64,000 nt of DNA from Neobacillus sp. Marseille-Q6967 (lineage in GTDB: Bacteria > Bacillota > Bacilli > Bacillales > Cytobacillaceae). Below are positions 16,640 through 25,694 of the stretch, in pieces. A program made the position numbers and the translations under genes. The stretch spans positions 1,093,881 to 1,157,880 of the forward strand of contig NZ_OX267715.1 of assembly GCF_946151075.1 (NCBI RefSeq), in the 5' to 3' direction. Each line of letters begins with the position of its first letter. The stretch's first letter is position 1. Below the pieces are notes generated by a model. That model did not search any database and was not told the DNA's origin. It saw nothing but the letters and a program-made list of their open reading frames with translations.

Positions 16640-17785
16640 ATGAGCAGAGCTTTCCTCAAAGAAGAGCACAAAATATTTAGAAGGTCACTTAGAAAATTTT
16701 TAGAAAAGAATGCCATTCCCTTTTATAACCATTGGGAACAGGAAAAACTGGTCCCTCGATCATTCTGGAAAAGGATGGGGGAAAACGGATTTCTTGCCCC
16801 TTGGGTAGATGAAAAGTTTGGCGGCGTGAACGCTGATTTTGGCTATTCCGTTGTTATCAACGAAGAATTAGAACGGGTAGGCAGCGGTCTGGTGGGGATC
16901 AATAATCATAATGACATCGTTGTTCCGTATATTAATAGTTTCGGAAACGAGGAACAAAAGGAAAAATGGTTACCAGGCTGCTTAACCGGAGACGCCATTA
17001 CGGCGATTGCGATGACAGAGCCTGGTTCAGGATCCGATTTAGCTGCGATAAAAACTACAGCTAGGAGAGAAGGAGACTACTATATTGTAAACGGTTCAAA
17101 AACGTTTATTACTAGTGGAATACATGCTGACCTGGTGGTTCTTGTCTGTAAAACAAACCCAAAAGCAGTACCTGCTTATAAAGGGGTTAGCCTGCTGATA
17201 GTAGAAACAGGCACACCAGGCTTTAATAAAGCAAAGCAGCTTAGTAAAGTGGGACAGCATTGCTCGGATACAGCGGAACTTGTATTTGAAGATGCTAAAG
17301 TTCCAGCTAGTAACCTGCTGGGAGAAGAAGGCAAGGGATTCTATTACTTAATGGAAAAACTGCAGCAGGAAAGACTATTAGTAGCAGTTGGTGCTGTTGC
17401 AGTGGCAGAACGGATGTTTGAGATTACAATGGAATATGTCAAACAAAGGACTGCTTTTGGCAAATCAATCAGCCAATTCCAAAACACTCAATTTAAAATG
17501 GCAGAAATGGCAACAGAAATCCAAATTGCCCGTGTATTTGTAGATGATCTAGTAGCCAATCATATTCAAAAAAAGGATGTTGTTACACAAGTATCGATGG
17601 CGAAATGGTGGGTCTCAGACCTTGCAAAGAAAATCGCAACACAGTGTATGCAGCTCCATGGAGGCTATGGGTATATGGAAGAATACGAGATTGCCAGAAG
17701 GTTCAGAGATATCCAAGCGACTTCTATTTATGCCGGAACCAATGAAATTATGAAGTCAATCATTGCTAAAAAGCTAGAATTGTAA
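16640..17785 (+). CDS. Acyl-CoA dehydrogenase, long-chain (ACADL-like) clade
   Basis: A 381-residue acyl-CoA dehydrogenase. AMTEPGSGSDLAAIKT near residue 122 binds flavin and substrate. The catalytic Glu is expected in KLQQERL near residue 238, as in LCAD, because the position used by MCAD reads YAGTNEI. The C-terminus HGGYGYMEEYEIARRFRD is intact. Two paralogues with the same architecture are at 23263 and 42236; all share the rare SxNNHNDIV/HSDIV-type PYI segment. It ends the kinase operon; the next gene is an ABC binding protein after 85 bases. Confidence 0.9.
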   Translation: MSRAFLKEEHKIFRRSLRKFLEKNAIPFYNHWEQEKLVPRSFWKRMGENGFLAPWVDEKFGGVNADFGYSVVINEELERVGSGLVGINNHNDIVVPYINSFGNEEQKEKWLPGCLTGDAITAIAMTEPGSGSDLAAIKTTARREGDYYIVNGSKTFITSGIHADLVVLVCKTNPKAVPAYKGVSLLIVETGTPGFNKAKQLSKVGQHCSDTAELVFEDAKVPASNLLGEEGKGFYYLMEKLQQERLLVAVGAVAVAERMFEITMEYVKQRTAFGKSISQFQNTQFKMAEMATEIQIARVFVDDLVANHIQKKDVVTQVSMAKWWVSDLAKKIATQCMQLHGGYGYMEEYEIARRFRDIQATSIYAGTNEIMKSIIAKKLEL

Positions 17786-17870
17786 GGAATATATACTGAA
17801 AATTCTATATTTTCAAGGAAATATAAAACAAAACCAATTCTAATTTTTCCCTTAGGAGGGCGAGTTGTTC

Positions 17871-19040
17871 ATGAAAAAAGTAAAATTAGGTTTAATTGTG
17901 TTAGTGCTTTCCATTTTTGCTGCTTTAGCAGGGTGCAGTAAAGGTTCTGAAGAAACAACCGGCAGCTCTGAAGGAACAATTGAAATTGGGGTAGTATTAG
18001 CCACATCGGGCCCAATTGCTCAAACAGGTACATGGGTTTTAGATGGACATAAAACAGCTGAAAAAGAAATAAATGGCAATGGCGGCGTTAAGATTGGCGA
18101 TAAGACTTATAAAGTTAAAATTGTCCACTATGATTCAGAAGGAAGAGCGGAGTCGGCAACCGCTGCAACGGAGAAGTTGATAAACCAGGATAAGGTTTCA
18201 GCGATTCTGGGAACATCCATCAGTTCAGAAACGGCTGCGATGATTCCAATTGCTGAACGTTCAAAAACTCCTTTAGTAACATTTGTTGCAGCCAGTGACA
18301 TCTTAACAGCTCAGGGAGCTAAATACTTCTCTCAAGCAGCACCTGCAAATAAAAACTATGTAGATGCCGGGACAAAAACAATGAAAGACATGGGAATGAA
18401 AAATGTTGCTTTAATTTATGTTGACGATGCCTGGGGACAATCCTATGCAAAGCTTTATCCACCGGTAATGGAAAAAGAAGGTCTTAAAATTGTTACAACT
18501 GAAAAGTTTGCCCCAGAACAAAATGAATTTATGACCATGTTAAATAAAGTAAAAGCAGAGAATCCTGATGGGATTTTACTTGCAGCGGAAACAGAATTAG
18601 CCGTTCCTCTTTTAAAACAAATTGAAGAAGTAATGCCTGATGTGAAAATTATGGAAACAGGCGGAACGATTCCTGAAGAATTAATAAAATTAGCACCAAG
18701 TGCAGCAGAAGGTATCGTTGCCTTAAGCCGTGCAGGAGCAGTTTCACCTGAAATCGAAGCATTCCAAGACTTATTTGCAAAATCATATGATTATGTACCA
18801 AACTCTTTCTCTTTCTCCGGCTACGATGGTATCCATTTTATTGTCGATGCGATGAAGAGAGCAGGAACAGTATCTGATAAAGATAAAATTAATAAAGCAA
18901 TCCGTGATGCAGAGTACAAAGGACTTATCGGAACATACAGCTTTAACGAAAAAGGTGAAAACAGCTTATTAGGGAATCGCGCTGTTATTAAAGAAGGAAA
19001 AGCCGTTTATCAAACGGTTGATCAGCCTTTACCACAGTAA
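17871..19040 (+). CDS. ABC transporter substrate-binding lipoprotein (LivJ type) of the second importer
   Basis: A 389-residue lipoprotein with the lipobox LAGC (Cys near residue 22) after a hydrophobic signal. The mature domain shows IEIGVVLATSGPIAQTG and the pattern of the Peripla_BP_6 fold. ATG 17871 is 10 bases after AGGAGGG; a TTG at 17865 is only 4 bases from it. It sits directly upstream of livH, livM, livG and livF genes and is thus the cognate receptor. A stem-loop follows it at 19051, typical of operons in which the binding protein is made in excess. Confidence 0.93.
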   Translation: MKKVKLGLIVLVLSIFAALAGCSKGSEETTGSSEGTIEIGVVLATSGPIAQTGTWVLDGHKTAEKEINGNGGVKIGDKTYKVKIVHYDSEGRAESATAATEKLINQDKVSAILGTSISSETAAMIPIAERSKTPLVTFVAASDILTAQGAKYFSQAAPANKNYVDAGTKTMKDMGMKNVALIYVDDAWGQSYAKLYPPVMEKEGLKIVTTEKFAPEQNEFMTMLNKVKAENPDGILLAAETELAVPLLKQIEEVMPDVKIMETGGTIPEELIKLAPSAAEGIVALSRAGAVSPEIEAFQDLFAKSYDYVPNSFSFSGYDGIHFIVDAMKRAGTVSDKDKINKAIRDAEYKGLIGTYSFNEKGENSLLGNRAVIKEGKAVYQTVDQPLPQ

Positions 19041-19050
19041 TTTATAGAGG

Positions 19051-19072
19051 GGCAGAGATCTTGGTCTCTGCC
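19051..19072 (+). promoter_or_regulatory. Intercistronic stem-loop between binding protein and permease
   Basis: GGCAGAGA pairs with TCTCTGCC around TCTTGG. No U-tract follows, so it is more likely an mRNA-stabilising or attenuating hairpin than a full terminator. It would raise binding-protein mRNA relative to the permease genes. Confidence 0.6.
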
Positions 19073-19100
19073 TCCCATCATAAAATGGGGAGGTTTATTC

Positions 19101-19970
19101 ATGGGAGATCAAATTATTCAATCCTTACTAAATGGACTCGTGAGCGGCAGTATTTATGGATTAATGGCCATTGGTTTTACTCTGGTATTTGGAATTATGC
19201 ATGTCATTAACCTGGCACATGGGGAATTATATATGCTTGGTGCATTTACTACTTTTATTATGGTAGGAGTTTATCAAATTAACTTTTTTGTGGCAATCCT
19301 GGCTGCAATGTTGATTGTCGGGGGATTGGGATTCTTAATTGAACGGTATATTTTCCGTCCTCTTCGTAGCACCGCTATGTTAAATACACTATTAGCTTCG
19401 ATTGGATTATCGATATTTATTAGTAATCTTGTATTAAAAATCGCAGGTACTGGAATGAGAAGTATTCCAACACCATTCTCTGAAAAAAACTTTGAAATCC
19501 TTGGCGCTGTTATTTCTACTCACCGTTTAATGGTGCTATTGTTAACAGCCATCTTAGTGGCCGTTTTATTCTGGGTGATTAAATTTACAAAATTCGGCAG
19601 AAGTTTACGAGCAACTTCTCAAGACCAAGATGCTTCCGCCTTAATGGGTGTAAATATTAATCTTACATACGGGCTGGTTTTTGCGATTAGTGCCGGAATG
19701 GCTGCGATGGCCGGGGGATTGATTGGATCTCTTTATGTTGTTGATCCTACGATGGGATTAGGACCAGGATTAAAAGCATTTATTATCGTGATATTAGGTG
19801 GAATGGGAAGCGTAGTGGGGGCCATTGTTGGAGCGTTTATTATGGGTTACGCCGAAACGTTTACATCCCTTTTCTGGGCTGCTTCCTATCAAGATTTAGT
19901 AGGTTATATTCTGTTAATTTTGGTTCTACTATTAAAACCTAATGGTTTATTTGGAGGGATGAAAAGATGA
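19101..19970 (+). CDS. livH: ABC transporter permease, LivH family
   Basis: A 289-residue permease with about eight membrane segments. LivH marks include NGLVSGSIYGLMAIGFTLVF at the N-terminus, VINLAHGELYMLGAF near residue 36, and the C-terminal LLLKPNGLFGG. The EAA-type loop reads TKFGRSLRATSQDQDASALMG near residue 165. GGGGAGG precedes the ATG. The stop overlaps the next start by 4 bases (ATGA), so translation of livH and livM is coupled. Confidence 0.94.
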   Translation: MGDQIIQSLLNGLVSGSIYGLMAIGFTLVFGIMHVINLAHGELYMLGAFTTFIMVGVYQINFFVAILAAMLIVGGLGFLIERYIFRPLRSTAMLNTLLASIGLSIFISNLVLKIAGTGMRSIPTPFSEKNFEILGAVISTHRLMVLLLTAILVAVLFWVIKFTKFGRSLRATSQDQDASALMGVNINLTYGLVFAISAGMAAMAGGLIGSLYVVDPTMGLGPGLKAFIIVILGGMGSVVGAIVGAFIMGYAETFTSLFWAASYQDLVGYILLILVLLLKPNGLFGGMKR

Positions 19971-20992
19971 TCATCAGTAACCGAATGAAAATCGGATCCA
20001 TAATCGCTGTACTGGCCATCCTTTCAGTCGCACCTTTTTTCTTAGACGCTTACTTAATTCATATTCTCAACCAAATTGGGATATGGGTCATTCTTACAGC
20101 AAGCCTCAATCTTATGGTCGGTTATACAGGTCAGCTTTCTTTTGCCCATATCGGCTTATTTGCAGTAGGGGCTTACACAAGTGCCATTTTAACGACAACT
20201 GCGGGATTCTCATTTTGGAATTCCTTTTTAATCGCTGCTTTAGTTGCAGGAGTGTTTGGATTTTTAATCGGATTACCGGTTCTCCGATTTAAAACACATT
20301 TTTTTGCCATTGTTACTTTAGGTTTTGGTGAAATCATTCGTTTAACGATATATAACTGGAGAGATTTAACCGGGGGGCCAAACGGGATTTATAATATTCC
20401 ATTTCCAACGAATATTTTAGGACTGGATTTTGCTCTTCGTGAACATTTTTATTACTTAATTTTATTAAGTGCTGTATTGGTAGTCTTGTTTGTTAAGTTT
20501 TTAATAGGCTCTAGAACAGGCAAAGCGATGATTGCCATTCGCGAGAACGAAAACTTCGCGCTGTTTGTGGGCATCAATACATGGAGAGTAAAAATATTTG
20601 CCTTTACCGTGAGTGCAGCACTTGCGGGGTTTGCAGGCAGTCTTTACGCTCATTATAACTCCTATATTTCACCGTATTCCTTTACGGTTGCAGAATCAGT
20701 CAGTATTTTATTAATGGTCATTATTGGCGGGATGGGAACGATTATCGGCCCTATTCTTGGAACAACTTTCCTTATCTTCCTGCCAGAACTATTAAGAAGC
20801 GTATCAGAATGGCGGATGGTGATTTATGGAGGATTACTAGTATTAACAATTATGTTTATGAGAGATGGAATTCTTGGTCTTATTAAAAGTATAGTCTCGA
20901 AGGAGAAAAACAAAAACGAAAAAAATGTTAACCAACAACTTCTGTCTACTGGAAAGGGGGAGACGAAAATTGCTGGAAGTGAAAGGAATTAG
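19967..20992 (+). CDS. livM: ABC transporter permease, LivM family
   Basis: A 341-residue membrane permease that pairs with LivH. The segment NLMVGYTGQLSFAHIGLF is near residue 47, and the cytoplasmic loop SRTGKAMIAIRENENFA near residue 183 contacts the ATPase. About nine hydrophobic segments precede a basic, Lys/Asn-rich tail. GGAGGG lies 8 bases before the ATG and inside livH. It overlaps the next ATPase start by 23 bases. It resembles the permease at 37 in layout but differs in much of its sequence, so the two importers probably bind different substrates. Confidence 0.94.
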   Translation: MIISNRMKIGSIIAVLAILSVAPFFLDAYLIHILNQIGIWVILTASLNLMVGYTGQLSFAHIGLFAVGAYTSAILTTTAGFSFWNSFLIAALVAGVFGFLIGLPVLRFKTHFFAIVTLGFGEIIRLTIYNWRDLTGGPNGIYNIPFPTNILGLDFALREHFYYLILLSAVLVVLFVKFLIGSRTGKAMIAIRENENFALFVGINTWRVKIFAFTVSAALAGFAGSLYAHYNSYISPYSFTVAESVSILLMVIIGGMGTIIGPILGTTFLIFLPELLRSVSEWRMVIYGGLLVLTIMFMRDGILGLIKSIVSKEKNKNEKNVNQQLLSTGKGETKIAGSERN

Positions 20993-21704
20993 TCGTTTTT
21001 TTAAAGGGTTAGTGGCGCTCGATAACGTTTCTTTTACAGTTGAACAAGGAAACATTTTAGGCATTATCGGCCCAAACGGTGCCGGCAAAAGTACGCTTTT
21101 TAACTGTATTACTTGTTTTTTTCCGCCTTCAGAGGGTTCGGTATATTTTGAGGGGAAGAAAATCACTGGATTAAGCCCTTATCAAATTACAGAATTAGGC
21201 TTAACGAGGACCTTTCAGCATACGCAAGTTTTTCCAAAGTTGTCCGTCTATGAAAATATTACAACTGGACAGTACGTTATTAAAAGAAAGGATCCTTCGA
21301 GGACAAAGGCTCATTTGGAACAAAAAGCTCATGAAATTATGGAGTTTGTAGGTGTCAGTCAATATAAAGATACCACCGCTGAAAATTTAAGCTTAGGTTA
21401 TCAAACACGGTTGGCCATTGGGATTGCTTTGGCAACAGAACCGAAGCTATTTCTATTGGATGAGCCTGCAGCTGGTATGAATCCGGAAGAAACCAATCAA
21501 TTGGTTCATCTGCTGCGAGAAATCCGCAATAAATTAGGTGTAACCATCATTTTAATTGAACATGATATGAAAGCCGTTATGGGCTTGTGCGATAAGATCG
21601 TCGTATTAGAGTACGGGAAGAAAATTGCAGAAGGAACACCGCAGGAAATACAACAAAATCCTCGAGTCATTGAAGCTTATTTAGGGAGTGAGGCACTTGC
21701 TTAA
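20970..21704 (+). CDS. livG: ABC transporter ATP-binding protein, LivG family
   Basis: A 244-residue ATPase: GPNGAGKST near residue 33, LSLGYQTRLAIGIA as the signature region, and LFLLDEPAAGMNP as Walker B. I place the start at TTG 20970, 7 bases after AAGGGGGAG; the longer reading from ATG 20925 would add 15 residues lying within the LivM tail and lacks a ribosome site. The C-terminus NPRVIEAYLGS is typical of LivG. It overlaps livF by 8 bases. Confidence 0.92.
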   Translation: MLEVKGISRFFKGLVALDNVSFTVEQGNILGIIGPNGAGKSTLFNCITCFFPPSEGSVYFEGKKITGLSPYQITELGLTRTFQHTQVFPKLSVYENITTGQYVIKRKDPSRTKAHLEQKAHEIMEFVGVSQYKDTTAENLSLGYQTRLAIGIALATEPKLFLLDEPAAGMNPEETNQLVHLLREIRNKLGVTIILIEHDMKAVMGLCDKIVVLEYGKKIAEGTPQEIQQNPRVIEAYLGSEALA

Positions 21705-22404
21705 AATTGATAATCTTCAAGTCCATTATGACAAAGTCCAGGTCATCCATGATATATCACTAGAGGTCAATGAGGGGGAAATTGTAACCCTCATTGGCTC
21801 TAATGGTGCCGGTAAGACCACATTATTAAGAACCATTTCGGGTATTAAAAAAGCTTCAGGAGGTTCGATTTCCTTTTTAGGACAGCCGATCCACCAGCTA
21901 TCTTCCCATAAAATTGTTGATTTAGGAATAGGGCATGTGCCAGAAGGAAGACATGTTTTCCCGGATATGTCTGTATATGAGAACTTACAGATGGGAGCTT
22001 TCCGGCGAAAGGATTCGCAAACAGCCATTAAAAAGGATTTGGATCATATTTTTGATTTATTTCCACGGCTAAAGGAGCGAAGCCAGCAAATGGCTGGAAC
22101 GATGAGCGGCGGGGAACAGCAAATGCTTGCCATCGGCCGAGCGATCATGGCGAAGCCCAAGTTATATTTATTTGATGAACCATCTCTCGGAATTGCCCCG
22201 CTCATTGTTGCAGAGATTTTTAGAATGATTAAGAAGATGAATGAAGAAGGGTCAACCATTCTTTTAGTAGAACAGAATGCTAATGCAGCATTAAAGATTT
22301 CTGATAGAGCGTATATCCTTGAAACCGGAAAAGTAGGTCTGGAAGGTCAGTCAGCTGAACTTTTAAATGACGATCGCGTTAGAAAAATTTATCTCGGATT
22401 TTAA
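21697..22404 (+). CDS. livF: ABC transporter ATP-binding protein, LivF family
   Basis: A 235-residue ATPase with Walker A GSNGAGKTT near residue 35, signature MSGGEQQML near residue 140 and Walker B YLFDEPSLGIAP. TTG 21697 gives the family-typical N-terminus MLKIDNLQVHYD; a GTG at 21688 is the alternative and lies within the purine-rich site. It completes the second importer, and the enoyl-CoA hydratase begins 19 bases later on what is probably the same mRNA. Confidence 0.92.
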   Translation: MLKIDNLQVHYDKVQVIHDISLEVNEGEIVTLIGSNGAGKTTLLRTISGIKKASGGSISFLGQPIHQLSSHKIVDLGIGHVPEGRHVFPDMSVYENLQMGAFRRKDSQTAIKKDLDHIFDLFPRLKERSQQMAGTMSGGEQQMLAIGRAIMAKPKLYLFDEPSLGIAPLIVAEIFRMIKKMNEEGSTILLVEQNANAALKISDRAYILETGKVGLEGQSAELLNDDRVRKIYLGF

Positions 22405-22423
22405 TAATATGGAGGTGTCCGAT

Positions 22424-23236
22424 ATGACCTATGAAACGCTTTTATATAAAGAATCGATTGATGAGGGAATTGCATGGATAACGATGAACCGGCCGCAAAA
22501 GAGAAATGCCATTAACAAAAAAATGATTGTGGAAATGGGCGAAGCTTTCCGTAAAGCCGAAAAAAATAATGACATTCGTGTCATCATCTTTAATGGTGAA
22601 GGTTCTTGTTTTTCAGCTGGCCATGACTTATCGGTAGAGGAACATTATCCTAATACTTCGGAAGAGAGAATTCAATGGGAGCGAAAATATTACTTTGATG
22701 AAATCATGTATTTGCGAAATATTCGTAAACCATTAATCTCTCAAGTTCATAGCTACTGTATTGCAGCAGGTCTAGTATTAGCTTTAATGGCCGATATTGT
22801 CATCGCTGCAGATGATGCCGTGTTTAATGATCCGGTTATAAGAATGGGCGCTAATAGTCAGGAAGTTATGATTCTACCGTGGGTAGTTGGCGAGAAAAAA
22901 GCAAAAGAATTACTCTTTACAGGAGATAGTTTAACTGCTGCAGAAGCGCTTCAGTTTGGAATGGTTAACAAAGTGGTTCCCAGGGAAGAGCTGGATTCAG
23001 CTGTTTATGAAATGGCAAAAAGAGTTGCTATGATGCCGCCAATAGCTGTTTCACTTGTAAAAGAGTCCATTAATAATACGCTTGACAATATGGGCTATAC
23101 CAACTCGATGAAAATGCATTTTGCCTCCCATTTGTTAAGCCACTCCACTGAAGAAGCTAGACAGGGCATGGGAACAGATAAGCGCGGGAATTTAAAAAAA
23201 TATTTTGCAGAGCGAGATAAATCTTTTAAATCTTAA
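22424..23236 (+). CDS. Enoyl-CoA hydratase/isomerase family protein (crotonase fold)
   Basis: A 270-residue crotonase-fold protein. The oxyanion-hole segments are FSAGHDLS near residue 65 and SYCIAAGLVLA near residue 113. The second Glu-bearing loop of canonical hydratases is replaced by NDPVIRMGANSQEVMILPW near residue 135, so it may be a hydratase with altered acid/base residues, an isomerase or a hydrolase. ATG 22424 is 6 bases after GGAGGTG; a longer in-frame start would run back into livF. It is followed at 26 bases by an acyl-CoA dehydrogenase, which suggests consecutive beta-oxidation steps. Confidence 0.85.
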   Translation: MTYETLLYKESIDEGIAWITMNRPQKRNAINKKMIVEMGEAFRKAEKNNDIRVIIFNGEGSCFSAGHDLSVEEHYPNTSEERIQWERKYYFDEIMYLRNIRKPLISQVHSYCIAAGLVLALMADIVIAADDAVFNDPVIRMGANSQEVMILPWVVGEKKAKELLFTGDSLTAAEALQFGMVNKVVPREELDSAVYEMAKRVAMMPPIAVSLVKESINNTLDNMGYTNSMKMHFASHLLSHSTEEARQGMGTDKRGNLKKYFAERDKSFKS

Positions 23237-23262
23237 ATAGTATAAAACTAGGAGGTGAGAGA

Positions 23263-24408
23263 ATGACAAATTTACCCTATACGAGAGAACACGAAATTTT
23301 TCGTAAATCGGTTCAAAAATTTTTAGAAATAGAAGCGGCTCCTTATTTTAACGAGTGGGAAGAAAACAAATGCATTCCTAAGTCATTTTGGAAAAAGCTA
23401 GGTGAACAAGGGTACTTATGTCCATGGGTAGATGAAAAGTACGGCGGCTTAGGTACTGATTTCTATTATTCGGTCATACTTTATGAGGAGTTTGAGAAAA
23501 TTGGATCAGGGATGTCCGGAATTGGCCTTCATTCTGACATTGTCATTCCTTATATTGATTCCTTTGCAAATGAAGAACAAAAGCAAAGGTGGCTGCCGCT
23601 GTGTCTAAATGGGGATAGCATTTCGGCCATTGCAATGACGGAGCCCGGTGCTGGATCCGATCTTGCGGCTATTAAAACGACAGCCCGAAAAGACGGAGAC
23701 AAGTACATTATTAACGGAGAGAAAACCTTTATTACGAATGGTTATACAGCTGATTTGGTTATAGTAGTTTGTAAGACAGATCCTCATGCCAATCCTCCTC
23801 ATAAAGGAATCAGTTTATTTGTTGTGGAAGAGGGAACACCTGGTTTTACAAAAGGGGCGAAACTAAATAAGATTGGTCAGCATGCAAACGATACTTGTGA
23901 GTTAATTTTCGATAATGTTAGAGTTTCAAAAGATAACTTACTAGGCGAAGAAGGAAAAGGTTTTTATTACTTAATGCAAAAGCTCCAGCAAGAAAGACTG
24001 CTCTGTGCTCTTGGCGGTATTGTTTCAGCCGAAGAAATGCTAAAAATGACTGTCAGCTATACGACTCAGCGAAGTGCATTTGGTAAGAGTATCAGCCAAT
24101 TTCAAAATACCCAGTTTGAACTGGCAGAAATGGCAACAGAAATTAAGATCGGTAGAACATTTGTAGATGATTTAATCGTAAAACATGTGAATGGTCAAAA
24201 CGTTGTTACGGAAGTAAGTATGGCCAAATGGTGGGTTACAGACCTGGCTAAGAAAACCGCTTCAAGATGTATGCAATTACATGGCGGCTACGGATATATG
24301 GAAGAATATGAGATTGCAAGAAAATATCGAGATTTAGCCGTTACATCGATCTACGCAGGAACCAATGAAATCATGAAAGTCATTATTGCGAAAAACATGG
24401 GACTTTAG
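23263..24408 (+). CDS. Acyl-CoA dehydrogenase, long-chain (ACADL-like) clade
   Basis: A 381-residue acyl-CoA dehydrogenase, a close paralogue of those at 16640 and 42236. AMTEPGAGSDLAAIKT near residue 122 and KLQQERL near residue 238 (expected catalytic Glu) are intact, and the C-terminus reads YAGTNEIMKVIIAKNMGL. AGGAGGTGAG precedes the ATG. It probably ends the importer operon at 17871-24408, because a good promoter follows in the next gap. Confidence 0.9.
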   Translation: MTNLPYTREHEIFRKSVQKFLEIEAAPYFNEWEENKCIPKSFWKKLGEQGYLCPWVDEKYGGLGTDFYYSVILYEEFEKIGSGMSGIGLHSDIVIPYIDSFANEEQKQRWLPLCLNGDSISAIAMTEPGAGSDLAAIKTTARKDGDKYIINGEKTFITNGYTADLVIVVCKTDPHANPPHKGISLFVVEEGTPGFTKGAKLNKIGQHANDTCELIFDNVRVSKDNLLGEEGKGFYYLMQKLQQERLLCALGGIVSAEEMLKMTVSYTTQRSAFGKSISQFQNTQFELAEMATEIKIGRTFVDDLIVKHVNGQNVVTEVSMAKWWVTDLAKKTASRCMQLHGGYGYMEEYEIARKYRDLAVTSIYAGTNEIMKVIIAKNMGL

Positions 24409-24449
24409 CACTGACTTTATTTTGAACTAAAATTCAAAAAATAAATCAA

Positions 24450-24478
24450 TTGTAAAATTATGGGAAAATTGATATTAT
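24450..24478 (+). promoter_or_regulatory. Candidate sigma-A promoter for the 24528-35547 operon
   Basis: TTGTAA at 24450-24455 and TATTAT at 24473-24478 are separated by 17 bases. This stands 50 bases before the CoA-transferase-family start. It is the best promoter match near the start of the long operon that follows. Confidence 0.5.
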
Positions 24479-24527
24479 TTAATTAATAGATGAAAACGGT
24501 ATCAGTAATAGAAAGGAGAGGAATTAC

Positions 24528-25694
24528 ATGCCTTTACCATTAGATGGAATTCGAGTTCTTGACCTTACAAGGCTGCTCCCTGGTCCTTACTGCACCTTAC
24601 TGCTCGCTGATTTTGGTGCAGATGTCATTAAAGTAGAGGACCCAATAGCAGGTGATTATGCCCGTTGGTATGAACCGAAACTAGGGGATCAAAGTGCAAT
24701 ATTTCTTTCACTCAACCGAAATAAAAGAAGTGTCACTTTAGACCTGAAAATGGAAAAGGATAAAGAGATATTTATTGAATTAGTAAAAACGGCAGACGTA
24801 TTAATTGAATCATTCCGCCCTGGAGTCATGGAACGCCTCGGTCTTGGTTATGAGGAGCTGCAAAAACATAATAAAGGTTTAATTTATTGTGCGATTACGA
24901 GTTATGGACAAACCGGTCCATATGCCAAAGACCCCGGACACGATTTAAACTTCCTTAGCTATTCGGGTCTGCTGGACCTGCAGGGGAGACCAAATGAAAC
25001 CCCAGTCTTATCTTCTGTTCAAATTGGTGATATCGGCGGAGGATCGCTCATGGCAACAATCGGAATCTTGTTATCTATTATTGAAGCGAAAAAATCCGGT
25101 GAAGGACAGTTTATTGATATTTCGATGCTGGATGGGGCCGTTTCATGGATGCAAACGATTCTCCCGGACTATTGGGCTACTCATGCACTTCCAAACCGGG
25201 GTGAATTAACGTTAAACGGAGGGAAAGCCTGTTATGAAATCTACCGGACAAAAGATGACCGATTCTTGGCAGTGGGTGCACTTGAATTTAAGTTTTGGAA
25301 AAATTTCTGCACAGTCATAGGTAAAGAAGAGTTTATTCAGAGACTGGAAGACCCTATTGAAAAACAGCGACTCATGAAACTCGAAATTCAGGAAGTAATG
25401 ATTCAGAAAACATTAGAGGAATGGCTTGAACATTTTAATGGTATCGATGCATGTGTTTCCCCAGTGTTAACTCCACAAGAAATGACCGAAAATCCACAAA
25501 TCAAACACCGAGAAATGATAGAGGAAGTATACCAGCAGGGGGTTGGAAGGATTAAACAAATTGCAAATCCTATTAAATTAACAGGAAAAAAGTTTAATTT
25601 GAGACGTCCGGCTCCGAAACTTGGAGAGCATAACTCCGAAATATTATCCGAGTTAGAACTTCGGAACTCAGAGGGAGTTGTCGAGAATGAGTAG
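24528..25694 (+). CDS. CaiB/BaiF family protein, alpha-methylacyl-CoA racemase-like
   Basis: A 388-residue class III CoA-transferase superfamily protein. The N-terminus GIRVLDLTRLLPGPYCT is family-typical. GHDLN at residues 137-141 and GDIGGGS at 167-173 put His138 and Asp168 30 residues apart, as His126 and Asp156 are in mycobacterial alpha-methylacyl-CoA racemase. True transferases of this family usually lack that His. It therefore may epimerise 2-methylacyl-CoA so that (S)-specific dehydrogenases can act. GAAAGGAGAGG precedes the ATG. It overlaps the next gene by 8 bases. Confidence 0.85.
   Translation: MPLPLDGIRVLDLTRLLPGPYCTLLLADFGADVIKVEDPIAGDYARWYEPKLGDQSAIFLSLNRNKRSVTLDLKMEKDKEIFIELVKTADVLIESFRPGVMERLGLGYEELQKHNKGLIYCAITSYGQTGPYAKDPGHDLNFLSYSGLLDLQGRPNETPVLSSVQIGDIGGGSLMATIGILLSIIEAKKSGEGQFIDISMLDGAVSWMQTILPDYWATHALPNRGELTLNGGKACYEIYRTKDDRFLAVGALEFKFWKNFCTVIGKEEFIQRLEDPIEKQRLMKLEIQEVMIQKTLEEWLEHFNGIDACVSPVLTPQEMTENPQIKHREMIEEVYQQGVGRIKQIANPIKLTGKKFNLRRPAPKLGEHNSEILSELELRNSEGVVENE

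Noticed and set aside
24428..24440. Terminator after the 23263 dehydrogenase
   Set aside because: The candidate stem TTTTGAA/TTCAAAA is short and AT-rich and is not followed by a convincing T run.
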